Shown: piece by piece, positions 20,264 to 34,000 of the stretch
Layout: every line of letters starts with the position of its first letter
How positions within the stretch are numbered: the stretch's first letter is position 1
From: Brachionus manjavacas
Taxonomy: Eukaryota > Rotifera > Eurotatoria > Ploima > Brachionidae
Length of the DNA stretch: 64,000 nucleotides
Direction: 5' to 3'
NCBI GenBank assembly: GCA_019054805.1
Contig: JAHQIY010000018.1
Span: 558,001 to 622,000, forward strand
Notes under the pieces: model-generated
The model's input: the letters and a program-made list of their open reading frames with translations, nothing else
Databases searched by the model: none
Told to the model about the DNA's origin: nothing
Made by a program: the position numbers and the translations under genes

Positions 20264-23200
20264 TTAAAATTCATCTTCATCATATTTATCTTTTTTGATG
20301 CGTTTACAAATAATAAAACAACTGATGAAAAGTAGAATAGATAAAAGTCCACATAGAGACAGGAATACCCATAGCAAAATGTACGAGTCTTGATAGGAAA
20401 ATAGCGCATTTCGAAGAATCGGAGTCGGTGTCATAGTGAGCCTTTTTTCCCACAATCTCAGCCAATAATAATTCCAAAAGCCGGCCTCGTCAAATCTATA
20501 GCTGCTTCTGAGATCGGGTCGGCTTCTTATAACCAAATAAGTCATGTTGTTTGGACGCATTGGTACCCAACTGACATTCAAATTTTTGGTAAACGAATCT
20601 ACTGATGTTGTATAGACTAGATTTGGCTTATGAAATGTGTTCGAGTATGTTTGGTAAGTGTTGTATGGATTGTAGGTGTTTAGGTAGAATTTGTCCGAAA
20701 AATAGCCATATGGAGTCGGATCGGACCTTGAAAAAAAATAATGAAAGATCTTATTTTCATTTTGTTCGATTACCATCTTATAAAATTGGTAAATAGATGC
20801 ATTGTATAGTTGCTTATCTCTTGGTCTTCGAGTCCGAAATTTTTAAAACCAATTTGGTATCCATACCAAGGAATATTAATGGACTCGTTAAAAAACGGGA
20901 TTCCGAACAAATAGTACAGCTCGTTGCCATGAGGCGAGCCCATCCATACAGGCAAATTGGTCTTGGTCGATCTGTGCTCGAAAACATACATGTAAGTTTT
21001 GTTGGGCCATTTGGCGGTGTGATACCGCGCCGCCTCATTCACACACGAAGTATACAAAGAATCAGAAAATAGCTTAATAAAGAGAGAAAAATAAATATTT
21101 TTATTTATCTAGTCATTTTTTTGTTAAAAAGTACATCAATTAATTTTTGTCTTAGTGCTGTGGAATTTTCTGGCTGAGCCCAATTTGTGTAGCGATACTG
21201 CAATGCGCGGTAAATTCCATCTTCGTCAATGAAATCGTCAACTCTATTGATGTAATAGTTTGAATCTTAGAAATTGAAAAAAACTTGTTCAAAATTTATC
21301 ACTTAAAGTTAATTATATTAATAAGTAACACAAATTAATTCATTCTTGAATGATATTTAAAATTTTCAATTTAATCCAATTTTTTAATCTAATTTAAAAA
21401 TTTAAGTTTATATTTTACTCAAAATTTTGGATCAAATTTAAAATGACAACTCGTAGTTAATAATCATGATCATTATTAAAATTCTTTATTTGATTCTAAT
21501 TTATCTTTATTTGATTTTTGTGTGAGATTTTAAAGACAAACTTAAATTCTAAATAATGATGTGAGGATTCCGAAAAAAGCTTTAAATAGACCATAGCTCT
21601 AAGAAAAACTTTTAGTAAAATTGGATATTAATTACAATTCAAATTTTTATTGCATAATTGATATTTATTTATTTATTTTTATCAAATAATTTTGTCACTA
21701 CACTCTCAACTCCTGGTGAGAACACAAATTGAATATAATACACTAGGGGTTCCCATTTACTTGATTACTTATCAAATACTCTAATCAAATAAAAATTTAT
21801 TTAGAATGACACGAAGACCAAACTATATTGATAAAAAAATTTATAGTAAAAATATTTTTAATTTTATTTAGATTTTGATTTTTCAAGTCTTAAGTGTTTA
21901 TTTTTATAATTTATCAAATGTAAATTTCAATCAAAATTAAATTTAAAAAAAATGTCTTGTAATTAAATTTTTAATAAATAAATAAATAAATAAATTTATG
22001 ATTCAAGTCTTTTACTGTTGGAATAAACAGTAGTACTTTGAGACATGCAAATAAAGTCAATTAAAGTAATATTACTAGAATTTTCGAGAAACGGAAAAAG
22101 GCTATATTAAAATTACTTTTTTAGGTAATTTTTAGTAATTTCTCGATTTTGAATTTGTAAAAAATTAAAAAAAAAGTTAACAGTTTTTTTTTTTTTTGTC
22201 AAAATTTAAGATTTTACACTAGGAGAAAACGTTTATCTGAATATCTTATATTTGATTTTATCATTAATTATAAATTTTCTTATTTTAGTTTTTGGACAAT
22301 GATTAAATTTTCAAAAAAAGTTTTTATTATTGATTAACTGTATTAGCCTAAAATTTATTGGTATGCTTTTATGTTAGCTTATTTTACTTTATTGAAAAAC
22401 TAGGGAAAAAAAACTTAAAGGTTTTTCTAAGGTTACATTTATTTAATGATTAAAATGATTTTATAAATTTAAATAGAAATAATTACCTGCATATTGGATA
22501 GAGTATTGATAATCTTTCCACTTGTAATACTCTTGAGTTCTTACTTTGACAAAATTAGTCAAAACTTCCTCGAATTGATCGGGTGTTAGACCAGTTTCTA
22601 TATTCGGAATCTTTACTAAATAAATAATAAAAAAAAGATAGAAAATTAATTTTTAAGCTCTTACAATCAGCGACCTGATAAGCGCCTTCGTCACTTGTCA
22701 CACCAAACAAAACACTTATATTATAGAATTTACCTCCATTTCTAAGAACATCGGGACTGTTTTCAAGAAAAGTGAAAAATTTATCTCTATCATTGGCATC
22801 AACTACCGGACGCCACGGGCTTCCACCAAGTTCCATTGGCACCCAAATGTCAGCGTTCATTAACTCCTGAGCGCTTCTTTGCCGCAAACACTGTACCATT
22901 TTAAATGAGTCAAAATCATAGCATCCAAGCTTCCGAGCCAGGCTTCGCGCAAACTCTAAAGGATGATACTCTTTTGGAAAGTATGACCATTTGCACAAAT
23001 CAGACCCACTCATATAAATAGCTTTGTTAAAATACCGCCGAGAAGCCACTGATAAAATATGCATGCCGACACTTGCTGCTCCTGCTTCGTGGCCAACCAA
23101 AGTTATGTTATTTCTGTCACCATTAAAGTATTCAATATTCTCATGCACAAACTTGAGAGCTAGACGTTGGTCATGTAGACCAAAATTTCCGGGCGCACTT

Positions 23201-26094
23201 TTGCTCTCAGTGCTCAGAAAACCTTGAATAAAAAGATTTCAGTATTAATTTATCTTCTGACGGAATTAATCGAAAATGGGAAAACATTTTATTGCTGGTC
23301 TTGCTGCTCGGTATGTGATCAGGTAATCAATTTTTTTATAATTTTTTTTCATGTTCTGTCAAAAATGTCTCGGATTCAAAATAAAGAAATATTTTAAATT
23401 TTTGTTTGTGTAAAAAATTCATGTGATGATTAAAAACACACATCAAGAGGTTAAATACATAAAAAAATTGATTTACACTTAAAAAGAAAATCTTGAATTC
23501 ATAATAATGAAAAAGCATAAAAAATTTTATTGAAATGTCAAAATATATTAATTTTTTTTATCAAAAATTAAATCATTTTATTTTATTTAAAATGAATTTT
23601 GAGTTTTACACAAATTACTCGATCTAAAAAGTTTTAGGAAATTTTTTGTTATCTTTTAGGTCTACATTCTAATTTTATTTATTCAAAAGGATCGCTAAAA
23701 TTAAAAAAAAAAGAATATAAAAAAAGCTGGAAACGCATTAAGTAAAAATAATGCGTTCTCAACTATAAATTTGTGTTAATTAAAATTAAAAAAAAATATA
23801 GTATTGATAGATTTATTTTTATGATTTATGCATTGATTTTTTTATTTAATTTTTTAATTCGATTTTAATCCTCATTCAAAAATTCTTCAACATTCTATAA
23901 TTTCAAGGTTAATAAGAGCTCTTGTCATTAAAAAATTATTTAGAATTTTTTTATTTAATCATTACAAAATATAATAACAAATTTAATAGAAATTTTAATT
24001 TTAATTGAATCTTTTAAAAAGGAAGCAATCGATATATTTAAGTTTAATTTAAAAAAAAATGATCACAATCTTTAAAAATCAAATAAATATTTAATAGAAT
24101 TGATATCCTTCAGTTTTGAACAAAACCATGGAATTTTATTAAAACTTGCTTTAAAAAAAACTTTTTCATATCCTTTTTTTGCAGATTCATAAAAAAAGTT
24201 AACTCAATCAATTAGCAGTAAACTAGATGAAGAAATGAGAAACTTAAGATAGCCTCTGCAATACCAAAATGAACATTACAGAGTGCACACCATCTAAATG
24301 ATACAATTTTAAGTCAGTTATCTTTTGCAGACTTGGTTTGATCATTTTGAGCATCAAAAATAAATCATAAACTTCAAAATGCCAAACTTGAGCTTTAAAA
24401 AACATGAAATTTAAAACTTACTCCCTCTGAAGAAAGAAAAATTAGGGAAGATTTAATTGAATATTTTAAAATATTAAAAATTTTGAAGAGACTTGATGAT
24501 ATTGCCTCTAGTGCAAGAAGTCAATTTGAATTGGTATTATTCCGACATTTTTTTGATAATTACAAAATCCTAAACATACTGCTCAGCAAAATGAATTTAG
24601 TTCAAATTTTTACCAGTTTCTTGGATGAGGATAATAATTTTAATCAGCGCAAATTCATTTTTTTTATAAAATGACCAAAAAAATGATTTTAACTCAATTT
24701 TTTTTTACTGTAAAAATACCACAGATTTCCCTAGATCTTATCATGCACTTCTTAATGATACTAACTAATCTTGGTACAACCAATGGTTCAAGTTTTGACA
24801 TGACAACATTAAACCTCATTCTTAATTCAACAATCGAGTACTTGAAAATTAATTATTATTAACTTTTATGATTCTAAAAAATTTAAAATTTAGTTGACTT
24901 GGCAATTATTTTACACCATTTCAAATTTTTTAAATCATTTTTATCTGAAGTCACTCTTAAATTTTCAGGTGAATTATGAAAGATAACATTTTTTGCTGCT
25001 TTCTTTGATGAAAAATACACAAACCAAAATTTTCTAAAAAATCTTTTAAATTGGTTAACTTAAAAACTTCAGCTTAAAATTCAAATATTGAAGAAAAAAA
25101 CTTTTTTATTTACAACTAATCAGATGCATTAGGAAATTTTGGAAAATCAAGATGATCATAACTTGTTATAGAAACATAAATGGTGGTCTATTTATTAATT
25201 TGTTTTCCTAAAAATAACTGCATCAAATCACACTAATGAAAATATCAAAACGAAAAGAGTCTAAGACATTTAGTAGTCATTTTTTTAAATTTATAGTAAA
25301 TTTTAATTTTCATTTCTTAATCCTACCTAAAGGTCCCAGGCGATAGTTTAAAGTGACAACAACGACCCCTCGCTGGGCCAAGACAAAGCCATTATAAAGC
25401 TGTGACGATCCACCGCTGAAGCCTCCACCATGTATGAACACCATAACTGGATATTTAATATCAAGACGGTCGGTTCTCTTAATATTTTAATTTAGATAAA
25501 TAATAAAGAAATAGTTTGTTAATTTTTAAATAATTAAGTAGATTTCTTGTTTACATTAGGAGCAAAAATGTTCAAGTAGAGACAGTCTTCGCTGAAGTTT
25601 GACTGTGGAAATGCTGGTATATGTTGTCTGATGATTGCTTCGCCTTGATAATCCTGAAAACACGTGTTACGGTAATAGGTTGCATCGTAGATGGGAACTT
25701 GACGGATCTCTGGCTCACGTGGAAGCTGAAACCTATTTTCGCCCGTAGGCGGCATGGCGTAAGGAATTCCCAAAAAATGAGACACATAAAAATAGTACGG
25801 AAAGTGAGAGTCTTTGCGCACTTGGTAGCTGGTACCCCTAACCCGACCATACACAGTATTAGCGTCAACCTTTAGATAATTTAAAAAAATTCAAACAATA
25901 AAATAATTTTTATTTTTATTTACATTGTAGATGGGCCTTAAGCTTCCAGTTAGATAGTAGCTTTTGTCATAAAACGAGTTGACAAAAGGATCTGGTGGAA
26001 GTTCCGGTCGTAGTTTGTCCCTTGATCGTTGGTCAAGTAAAAAATCGCAGTGTATGTCACTAGACAATACTGAAAATATTAACAAAAAAAACAT
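20264..26094 (-). CDS. Cholinesterase-like membrane adhesion protein, catalytically dead
   Basis: Eight exons: 26094-25924, 25869-25555, 25477-25327, 23222-22665, 22615-22487, 21265-21135, 21072-20774 and 20726-20264. Phases close to 738 aa. It has a signal peptide ([12 protein letters not shown]), then the alpha/beta-hydrolase fold of the carboxylesterase family: [28 protein letters not shown], the oxyanion stretch HGGGF (178-182), and YRLGPLG. The nucleophile elbow is GHEAG (256-260), so the catalytic Ser is Glu258. The acid (DEG, Glu391) and His533 (GSPHGNE) are retained. A single transmembrane helix near 699-724 is followed by a short basic then acidic tail ([13 protein letters not shown]). 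This layout fits neuroligin, gliotactin or neurotactin-type adhesion proteins at the cell surface, not a hydrolase. Which one is unclear, and no PDZ-binding C-terminus is obvious. Introns 3 (2.1 kb) and 5 (1.2 kb) are unusually long. Confidence 0.9.
24396..24862 (+). other. Unassigned plus-strand ORFs inside an intron
   Basis: An open frame of about 88 codons runs to the stop at 24674 ([20 protein letters not shown] and onward, with [14 protein letters not shown]). A second frame at 24671-24862 contains [18 protein letters not shown]. Both look helical and coding-like and lie antisense in intron 3 of the cholinesterase-like gene. Family unknown; a decayed transposon gene or a nested gene are both possible. 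Confidence 0.25.
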
Positions 26095-28018
26095 TCTAAA
26101 TTAAATTTTTTTTAATATTTAATAGATAAAAAGAATAATCAAGGCAGTTTGGAATTGTCTTTGATTAGGGTCTAATAAGGTCTTATTTAGATCTAGCTAG
26201 TAATGTGTGTCAACGCTATTCGATTTTTTTATGAATAATTTGAAATTAATAATTCAAGATAAGTGCAAAAACATTTTTTTTTAACTTATCTTAATTTATT
26301 TTAATTTTAGGCTTTAAAATGTTCGTAGGTGAGTCCACAAAGCATTTTATTTTTTTAGTATGTGGATTTTGTCAAGGCATAAATTTCCGCTAGTTTTAAC
26401 CTACTTTTGAGAATTTGTATTTTTGACCAAATATTGACCTGTGTAAAAAAGAGAATATTTTTTTAATTATTTTTTAAATCTTGAGCATTAATGTATTTCT
26501 GGGAGTAATTTTTTTGTTGTTGAAAATTTATTTAATTAAAAAAAATAAAGTTAATAAAGCAAATAAACTTAAATCTTTTTTATTTAAAATTTAAACTCGT
26601 GAATTTATTTAATTTACTTTTAATTTTTAATAACTGCGGGTCACTTATTTTGATATTATCATTAATCAAAAAAAAGATTTTGTATATACTTTTATAGGTA
26701 GGAGCACTAGCGACTATTCTGTTATTTTACCTTAAAATCTAATTTATCAAATTGAAATTTTTTGACTAAATTTTTCATTAATAATTTATGCTAGGATTTT
26801 TTTTAATTTTTATTTTTAATTAAGTTCAAAAAAAATTTGTTAAAATTTAAAATAATTTCATTAAAATTTAGGATTAAGGGTTTACTGATAATTTAGATTA
26901 ATCATCTATTTTATTTTTTAAACCTTTCTTTTTAATGATTTTAACTCGAAAATAACTTTTTATAAATAAACCAAAATTTATTTTAATAAACTCTTTTCAT
27001 TCAAAAGAAATTAATTGGCATGAGATTTTTTTCCAAAATTTGAATATTTTCACCAAAATCTAAAATGGTTGATTTCGAAAGTGAATCCGATAGTAGTTTT
27101 AGGACACTCAAAGCAATTGCTAGATAAAGATAAAGAACAAAGAGAAAGAAAAAGACGCCTACTGTTTTGGAGTTAAGAAGTCAGTTTAAGATTTTTAAAG
27201 TAATAAAATCGTTTGATGCATTAAAATTTATTTTATATAGAAATAAGTAAATTTATACAGGTGAAATTAAATTAGTGATAAAAAAGTATATCCTCTTGCA
27301 AAAAAAAAGATATCTGGGATATCGGCTAGAATTAATCTAATGGGTTTTGAAAATAATTTGAAAGTTAAATTTTATTTATTAAGTAAAAAATATTGTAAAA
27401 TTTTGGACTGTACTAAAATCAGCGTAATTTCATTTAAAAAATTAATATTAAAAATTTTTTTTATAATCTTTTAAGTGAAATTGTAGCCTTCAAATTTAAA
27501 AATTTTCTTCGATCAATCGATATTTATATTTAAGTTTCTGATAAATCTCTTTATATTTTTAAAAATCAATTATTTTTAAGCTTAAATTTTACTCAAATCC
27601 TTTCTGTTTCTATAAAATTGCTTAATTTAGATTGTTAAATCAATCGAGCTGGATAATTCATATATAAAACGGTATTCCTATTTTTTGGTTAGTATAATTT
27701 TTTAAATTTGGTTTTAATAATTAGATTTATAACATGGTATATCTGACACTTTGTTCATGAAAATCAAATTATTAATAGAGAAGATTATACAAAATTTAGT
27801 GATCTATTGGTCTTCGAAATGCATCATTTTTTTAGCTCTAAGTTTATAAAAAATTTGACCAAAAATTGGGTCTTTTCAAAATTGAATTATATTTAAAAAA
27901 AATATAAAAAAAATATTATTTTATTGTTTTATAAATGGTCATAAAAAAATGAAAATTATTTTATTATCAATTTTTTAAATTATGTCTTTTTACTCGAATA
28001 AAACTATTAAAATTAAAA
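26095..28018. other. Intergenic region, presumed promoter area plus debris
   Basis: It contains the 5' flank of the cholinesterase-like gene. A plus-strand frame from ATG at 27065 reads MVDFESESDSSFRTLKAIAR, then meets two stops, and continues in the same frame with RTKREKKKTPTVLELRS. This is probably a decayed ORF. No other coding sequence was seen. Confidence 0.35.
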
Positions 28019-31000
28019 TTATAAAAATTTTATTGAAATTGAAATAATTGTAATTACCTTTATCAAATCTTCCATTACCATTGAATTACTATAGCCAAAA
28101 GACTCTTGCTTGAAAGAATCACCTATCCATTGAGGAAGTTTTTCTCTAAGAATCAATAACGATTGATTACAGTACCTAGCATCAATTAACAGAATAGTCG
28201 AGTAATCATTCTGGTGACGTATTGCTCGACCGATCGATTGATTGATCGCTTTCCAGCACAGATTTTCATAATAAACCTGCCCTGGTTGCTTACCGCCAGG
28301 ACCTTTTTCCTAAAAAAAAAAAGAACAATTTTATCCAGCAAATTTTTCATCTAAAATTACTTGGGTCTTATTCATGTACTGCATTTTTTCTTGAAGCTCT
28401 AATGATTTTATATTGGCAAATGGTTGTCCAACGACCACCACACAACGACCAAGCTCGTCAGAAAAATTTATGCCCTCGCTCATTTTGCCACCTACAACAG
28501 CAAACAAAATAGCTCCATTGTAGTTACAATTGGGTCTTGGCTTTTGAATTGTTTTAGCGTATTCATTAAACACTCGATCACATTCGCTGGAAAGTTTTGG
28601 TTCATAAAAAACCTTTTTTTTCCGTCAATTTTGTAATAAAAAATTTTGAAATAAATTCATACTTTCTTTTTTTCATTTAGTTTGTCCAAGAAATTATTTT
28701 TTTTAAAGTGATTGATTATTTTGTCCAAATAGTCATAGGAAACAAAAAATACAACCATGCCATTTGGCACAATTGAACACAGTTTGATCAATTGTCTACC
28801 AAGTTCATCGAGCTTTTTTAAGCATTAAATTTTTTCTCAAATAAATAATTAAAAGGTCTTACAATTTGAGAATTATCCCTTGAATTAAAGCTAAAGTCAA
28901 ATTTTACTCCAGTCGGCCCACTTGATAAACCAATGCACGCAATATTGTCTTTTGGTATCACGTGACCACAAGAAAAATACTCAAGCCGCTGTTTGTCCTT
29001 GACCAATTGTTCAAAATCACTCACTGGCTTCATGGTACCACCGGCTAGAATGACTGACTTTGCCTGGGAGACAATATCATCGAAGCAAATGTTCGGGTTT
29101 AAAAGCATGTACTTGAGGGTTGATCGAGAGCTTGTGTCAATTGTAAGGATTATACGGCCGTCATACAATGGTGAACTAAGGGCTTTCATAAATTGTTTAA
29201 TAAGCATAAGGGGAGACTTGATTGAAATTGTATTATCTTCATTTTCATGAGCTGAATTGTTGTCTTTTTTGACCAGCTTGGCAGGTTTTTTATTTTCCTG
29301 GTTATTTTCTACATTTTCTTCTTTTGATTTAGCAGAAAATTTTTCACTAAATCCGATCAGCTTCAATAAAATTGATTTTAATCCTATATATAAAAAAATG
29401 CGAATTGTTTTTGACTTTTTTTTAGACTAGATTTTTTTAAAAAAATGTCTCAAAAGGAGATGGAAAAAAGAGCTTTACTGATATTGTCACATAAACGAGA
29501 GAAAACAGAACATTAATTTAAAAAAAAATTATTTTTTTTTGTTTGTAATTGTAATTAAAAATAAACAAGTTCATTTTGTCGGTCTTTAAATATATTTAAA
29601 ATTTTAAAATATATGAAAAATTATTCATTTAAAAAAATTTATTTCTGTTTCTTATTATTTATGATAAATTGTTAAAAACAATAAAATTCCCTGTCTCCCT
29701 TAGACAATGACCCAAATTCAGCGTTCACTTCACTACTGGACAAATATCAACAGGCACTGGAAACCAGCATCCCTATCATCGAACCTTGCTCAATAAGAAA
29801 ACTACCACCGCAGTGGCTAAGCAAGGAGATCAAACGTATGGCAAAAATTAAGTTTTGACTGTTCTGTCGTATCAGAGCGTGTAACTCGTGTGATAGCGTC
29901 AGGAAGGAATATAAGAAGGTCTGCAAAGATATGAAAAAAGCAGTCAAGTTGGCGCGCCTTAACTTTGAATCCAATCTTGCCTCGAAGTGTAAAAAAGAAC
30001 CCAAGCTACTATACAGCTACATTAACAACCAGAAAATCTTCAAGGAATCAATTAGAATGATGAAGGTGATTGATGGTACGATCACAACAGCAACCGACTC
30101 CATAGTGAACATTCTAAATGACCAGTTCTGCATGGTTTACATTACTCTATCAGAGTCATTCCGAGATGACTCAAGATCCAGACATTACAACACAAGAGTC
30201 TCAGTCAACCCCGAAGAATTATTCACAGTAAATAAGGTAATAAATGTACTGTCTAAACTAAATACCAAAAAAACTGTAGGTCCGGGTGGAATTCATTTAT
30301 TGGTACAAAAAAAACGCTCGGAGACTTTCGGTTCATTACTCAATACCATATTCAGGAACTCCTAAGAACGGTCTCGGATGTGATGATGGATTATCTTAAA
30401 ATTAACAACCTGATCACCAAGGAGCAACATGGATTTGTACGGAACTAGTTTTGCATCACGAATCCTGGAGACAATGGATACGATAACGGATGCCTTTAAC
30501 AATGGCCATCAAACTTTAGTTATCTTTTTAGATTTTCAGAACGCCTTCGATAATGAGTCACTCCATTTCAAGCTAAAGCAACTGGGGTTCTGCAAAGAAC
30601 TAAGGAAAAAAGTTATCTAAGCGGTCGAAAGCAATGAGTTGTGATTGGTGACAGCTACTCGGAATGGAAACCTGTAACCAGTGGAGTCCCTCAGGGGAGC
30701 GTCCTCGGATCACTCATCTTCGTCATCTTCATAAATGACACGCCGGCAGTTAATCTGTTGATTACATTATCAGGCTTTTTTCAGATGACAGCAAACTAAT
30801 CGGGGTGATAAAGAATAGCGAAAAAGACCTAAACGCCCTTGTCAACTTGGCCAATGAATAGCGTGTGTTGTTCCACCCAAAAAAATGCCAAGTCATGGAA
30901 ATAAGTAAGAGAAGCTCTACTAGACCACAACTAACCACGGGAAAGACAGATTCCTCAAACAGACACGTCCTGGAAAAAACTTAATTGGAACGTGACCTTG

Positions 31001-34000
31001 GCTTTATAATATCCTGCAACTTGAAATCGGAGAACCAGATATCGAATGCGGTGTCAAAAGCAACAATTGCACCAAGTATCCTTAGAAAGACGTTCAAATG
31101 CTGGACACCGCAATCTTCAGAACCCTCTACACCACCTTTGTTTGCATCTAGAATACGCCGCTGTTGCTTGGTCACCACATCTAAGGAGAGAGATTACAGT
31201 CATAGCGAATGTCCAAAGGAGAGCCACCAAATCGGTCAAACAGTTGCAAAACCTTGACTACAGTAAGAGACTGGTGAAACTAAATCTGACCTCCCTGGAG
31301 AACAGGAGGACTAAAGGTGATCTTATTCAATTCTTTAAATATTACACAGGCATTTACATTGTAAACTGGCACATAGCCCCGTCTCTCAAAGTCAAAGATA
31401 GAATAAGAAGAAGTTCCAACCAGCACAGCTTTGTCAAACCACTCCCAGTCACCAGCCACCTGAGAGAGCACTTTTTCACTTATAGAGTGACTATGCCATG
31501 GAATGCCCTACCCCAAGAGATCGTTCAATCCCTATCCGTCATCCAATTCAATAACAGACTACATAAGGACAGACGTAAGGAGAAACCTACCATGGATGAA
31601 GTCCTGAGGCTCGGTAGAATCGACATGAGAGAAACGAATAACAATCTTCAATGTGATGAAGGCAGAGCTAGGGAAGTGGCTGTGCTCTAAACACATATTA
31701 TATACACAGTTCCCATAGATGGGATCCTACTGTTTCCCATCTTCGCAAGTCTAGCTTGCTATCTTGTTCTAACTTTATTATTATCATTATTAAATTCGTC
31801 TTTTTTCACAACGACGACGCATCATTTGGTACAAAAACTAATTCATTGCAAACTAATTAAATCGAATAAAACCCATATAAAAACATTTTTTATAAAAAAT
31901 TGTTTAATAGATATATTCTCAAATAATTTTTGTTTTGCAATAGCAATAATCTGTTATTTTTTTTTAGAAAAATATTTTTTAAGAGAACTTAAGAAAAAAA
32001 ATTTAATCAAATTTAATGAATAAATAAAGATATTTTTAAAGAAAGATTTTAGATTGAATTGTGATAAAATTTGAACAATATAAAATATAAATTAATCTCA
32101 ATTACAATTAACAGTTTTTGTAGTTATTTGGTAAAGATTTAAAATATTTTTTTTAATTGTTTTTATGCAAATTATCACAAATTATTGTTCTATTAAAAAG
32201 TTTTTTTGATAATTTTCTTTCTAATATATAAAATATTTTTTCTATCAATTTTTTATTCTTACAAATAAAGTATTATTAAATAAAATTAATTAAAAAATCT
32301 TCAAAATGATCAAAAGATTTGAAAAACCTGTCATTTTATGATGCTTAATTAAAATTGATGATTTTTCAGAAATTTTAGTGAATTGGTTATAATAAGCTAA
32401 TATACATGACCAAGGATTTAGGTGAACAGTTTTTAATATTAAGAACATGGAAAATTTTATAAATCCTTAATTTTCCGCTAAATTTTCATTTTTTTCAATG
32501 CTTTATAATTTTTTTATCGAAATTAATAGCAAAAATTAACATTATTTCTAATCTGCTTAGTCATTTTTTCATTCTTCATTATTTTTATATATATTTTTTT
32601 GTGACCACTTGATCAAATAGTAGATAAGATCTCATTTTTTTTAATTTCTAACAAAGTTAACAATTAAGACGACTTACCTTTTTTTCCAGTTGAGTTTCTT
32701 CACAGAATTTTAGAATTTTAATAAAATTTAAACTAAAAAATTTTGTCATTGTCATAAATTCAACCACTGTCCAAAATTTGTTAAGCTCTTAAATAAAATT
32801 AATATTTTGATATATATATTTTGTTTATAAATAAAATCAAAAAATAAATTCACTACTTAGGGACAATTTTCCATTATCGTTTTCTAATTTGGCATCTTCA
32901 TTTTTTGAATTGAAAACTTTCTGCAATCCGGTCAAAATACTAATTAGTTGTCTCAAATAAAGCATATTCTTTGCCGAAAATCGGCTTTTGTATCTATTCA
33001 CATAATTGTTAATTTGAGTTAAAGCCTGGGTCACATGTTGGTCCGTAATCTCAACGCTGTGGATCTGAGCAATGGTATCTATCAAGTTATGTGCCTCATC
33101 AATAATTACAATTTGATTTTTTAAATTAATTGAAAAAGACTCTCTGGTTTCTTTTTGGAATAGAATGTTGTATGGCAAGGCTATTATTTCCGCTGAGGGG
33201 ATGGAAAAGCGTGCTCCATAATAAGGACAAATTTTTTCATCTCGACCAGCTCGGCCAAAGTCTTCAATATCATAGGCTTCTTCCAAAATTTTCAAGTTAA
33301 ATTCGGAATATTCACTCGGTTTGTAGTACGGACAATGGGTACTTGAGTCCAATTTTGTTTTTTTAGACCCAGATTTGTTCGAACTCTCTTTTATTTAGAT
33401 AAATTTAAGCTTTGCCAAAAATTGTAATTTTTTCTTGACAAAATGAAGGCCTTTGAAAACTTGTGGGTTTCAAATTTTCAAATTTTTTTTAAGTTGGAAA
33501 AAATCTTCTTTATTCCAATAAAGGGTTTTCAACTTTTCTACTGAAAAATTAATTATTTTAATTAAAATTTTAATTTTAACTTAACTATTAAATTTTTTAC
33601 TGAAAGATTAAATAATTTGCAAAAACAAAAGTTTAAAATTTAAACAACTCTTTAGGTCTAAAATTAGTTCTGTTAAATGTATCAACTGATACAAACTTAA
33701 TATCAATCAAATTAGGATTCTGCAAAAATCCTATCAATTTAAAAATCACTAAAATTAAATTGTAGGATTAATTGATATAAAGTTTGTATCAGCTTTAAAA
33801 AAAAATATTGCTTAATAAATATGTTTCTAATATTTCGTTATATTTTAACCAAAACAGTTTCGCTGGTGTCATTTAAATAAAAATATATATAAAGAAGTTT
33901 TTATAATCTAAATTTTTGTGAAGCAAACAATTTTTCAAAGAATTTTTGTTTTTTTTTTAGAATAAATAAAATTAAAATAATTTTTTTATTGAATTAGTGA

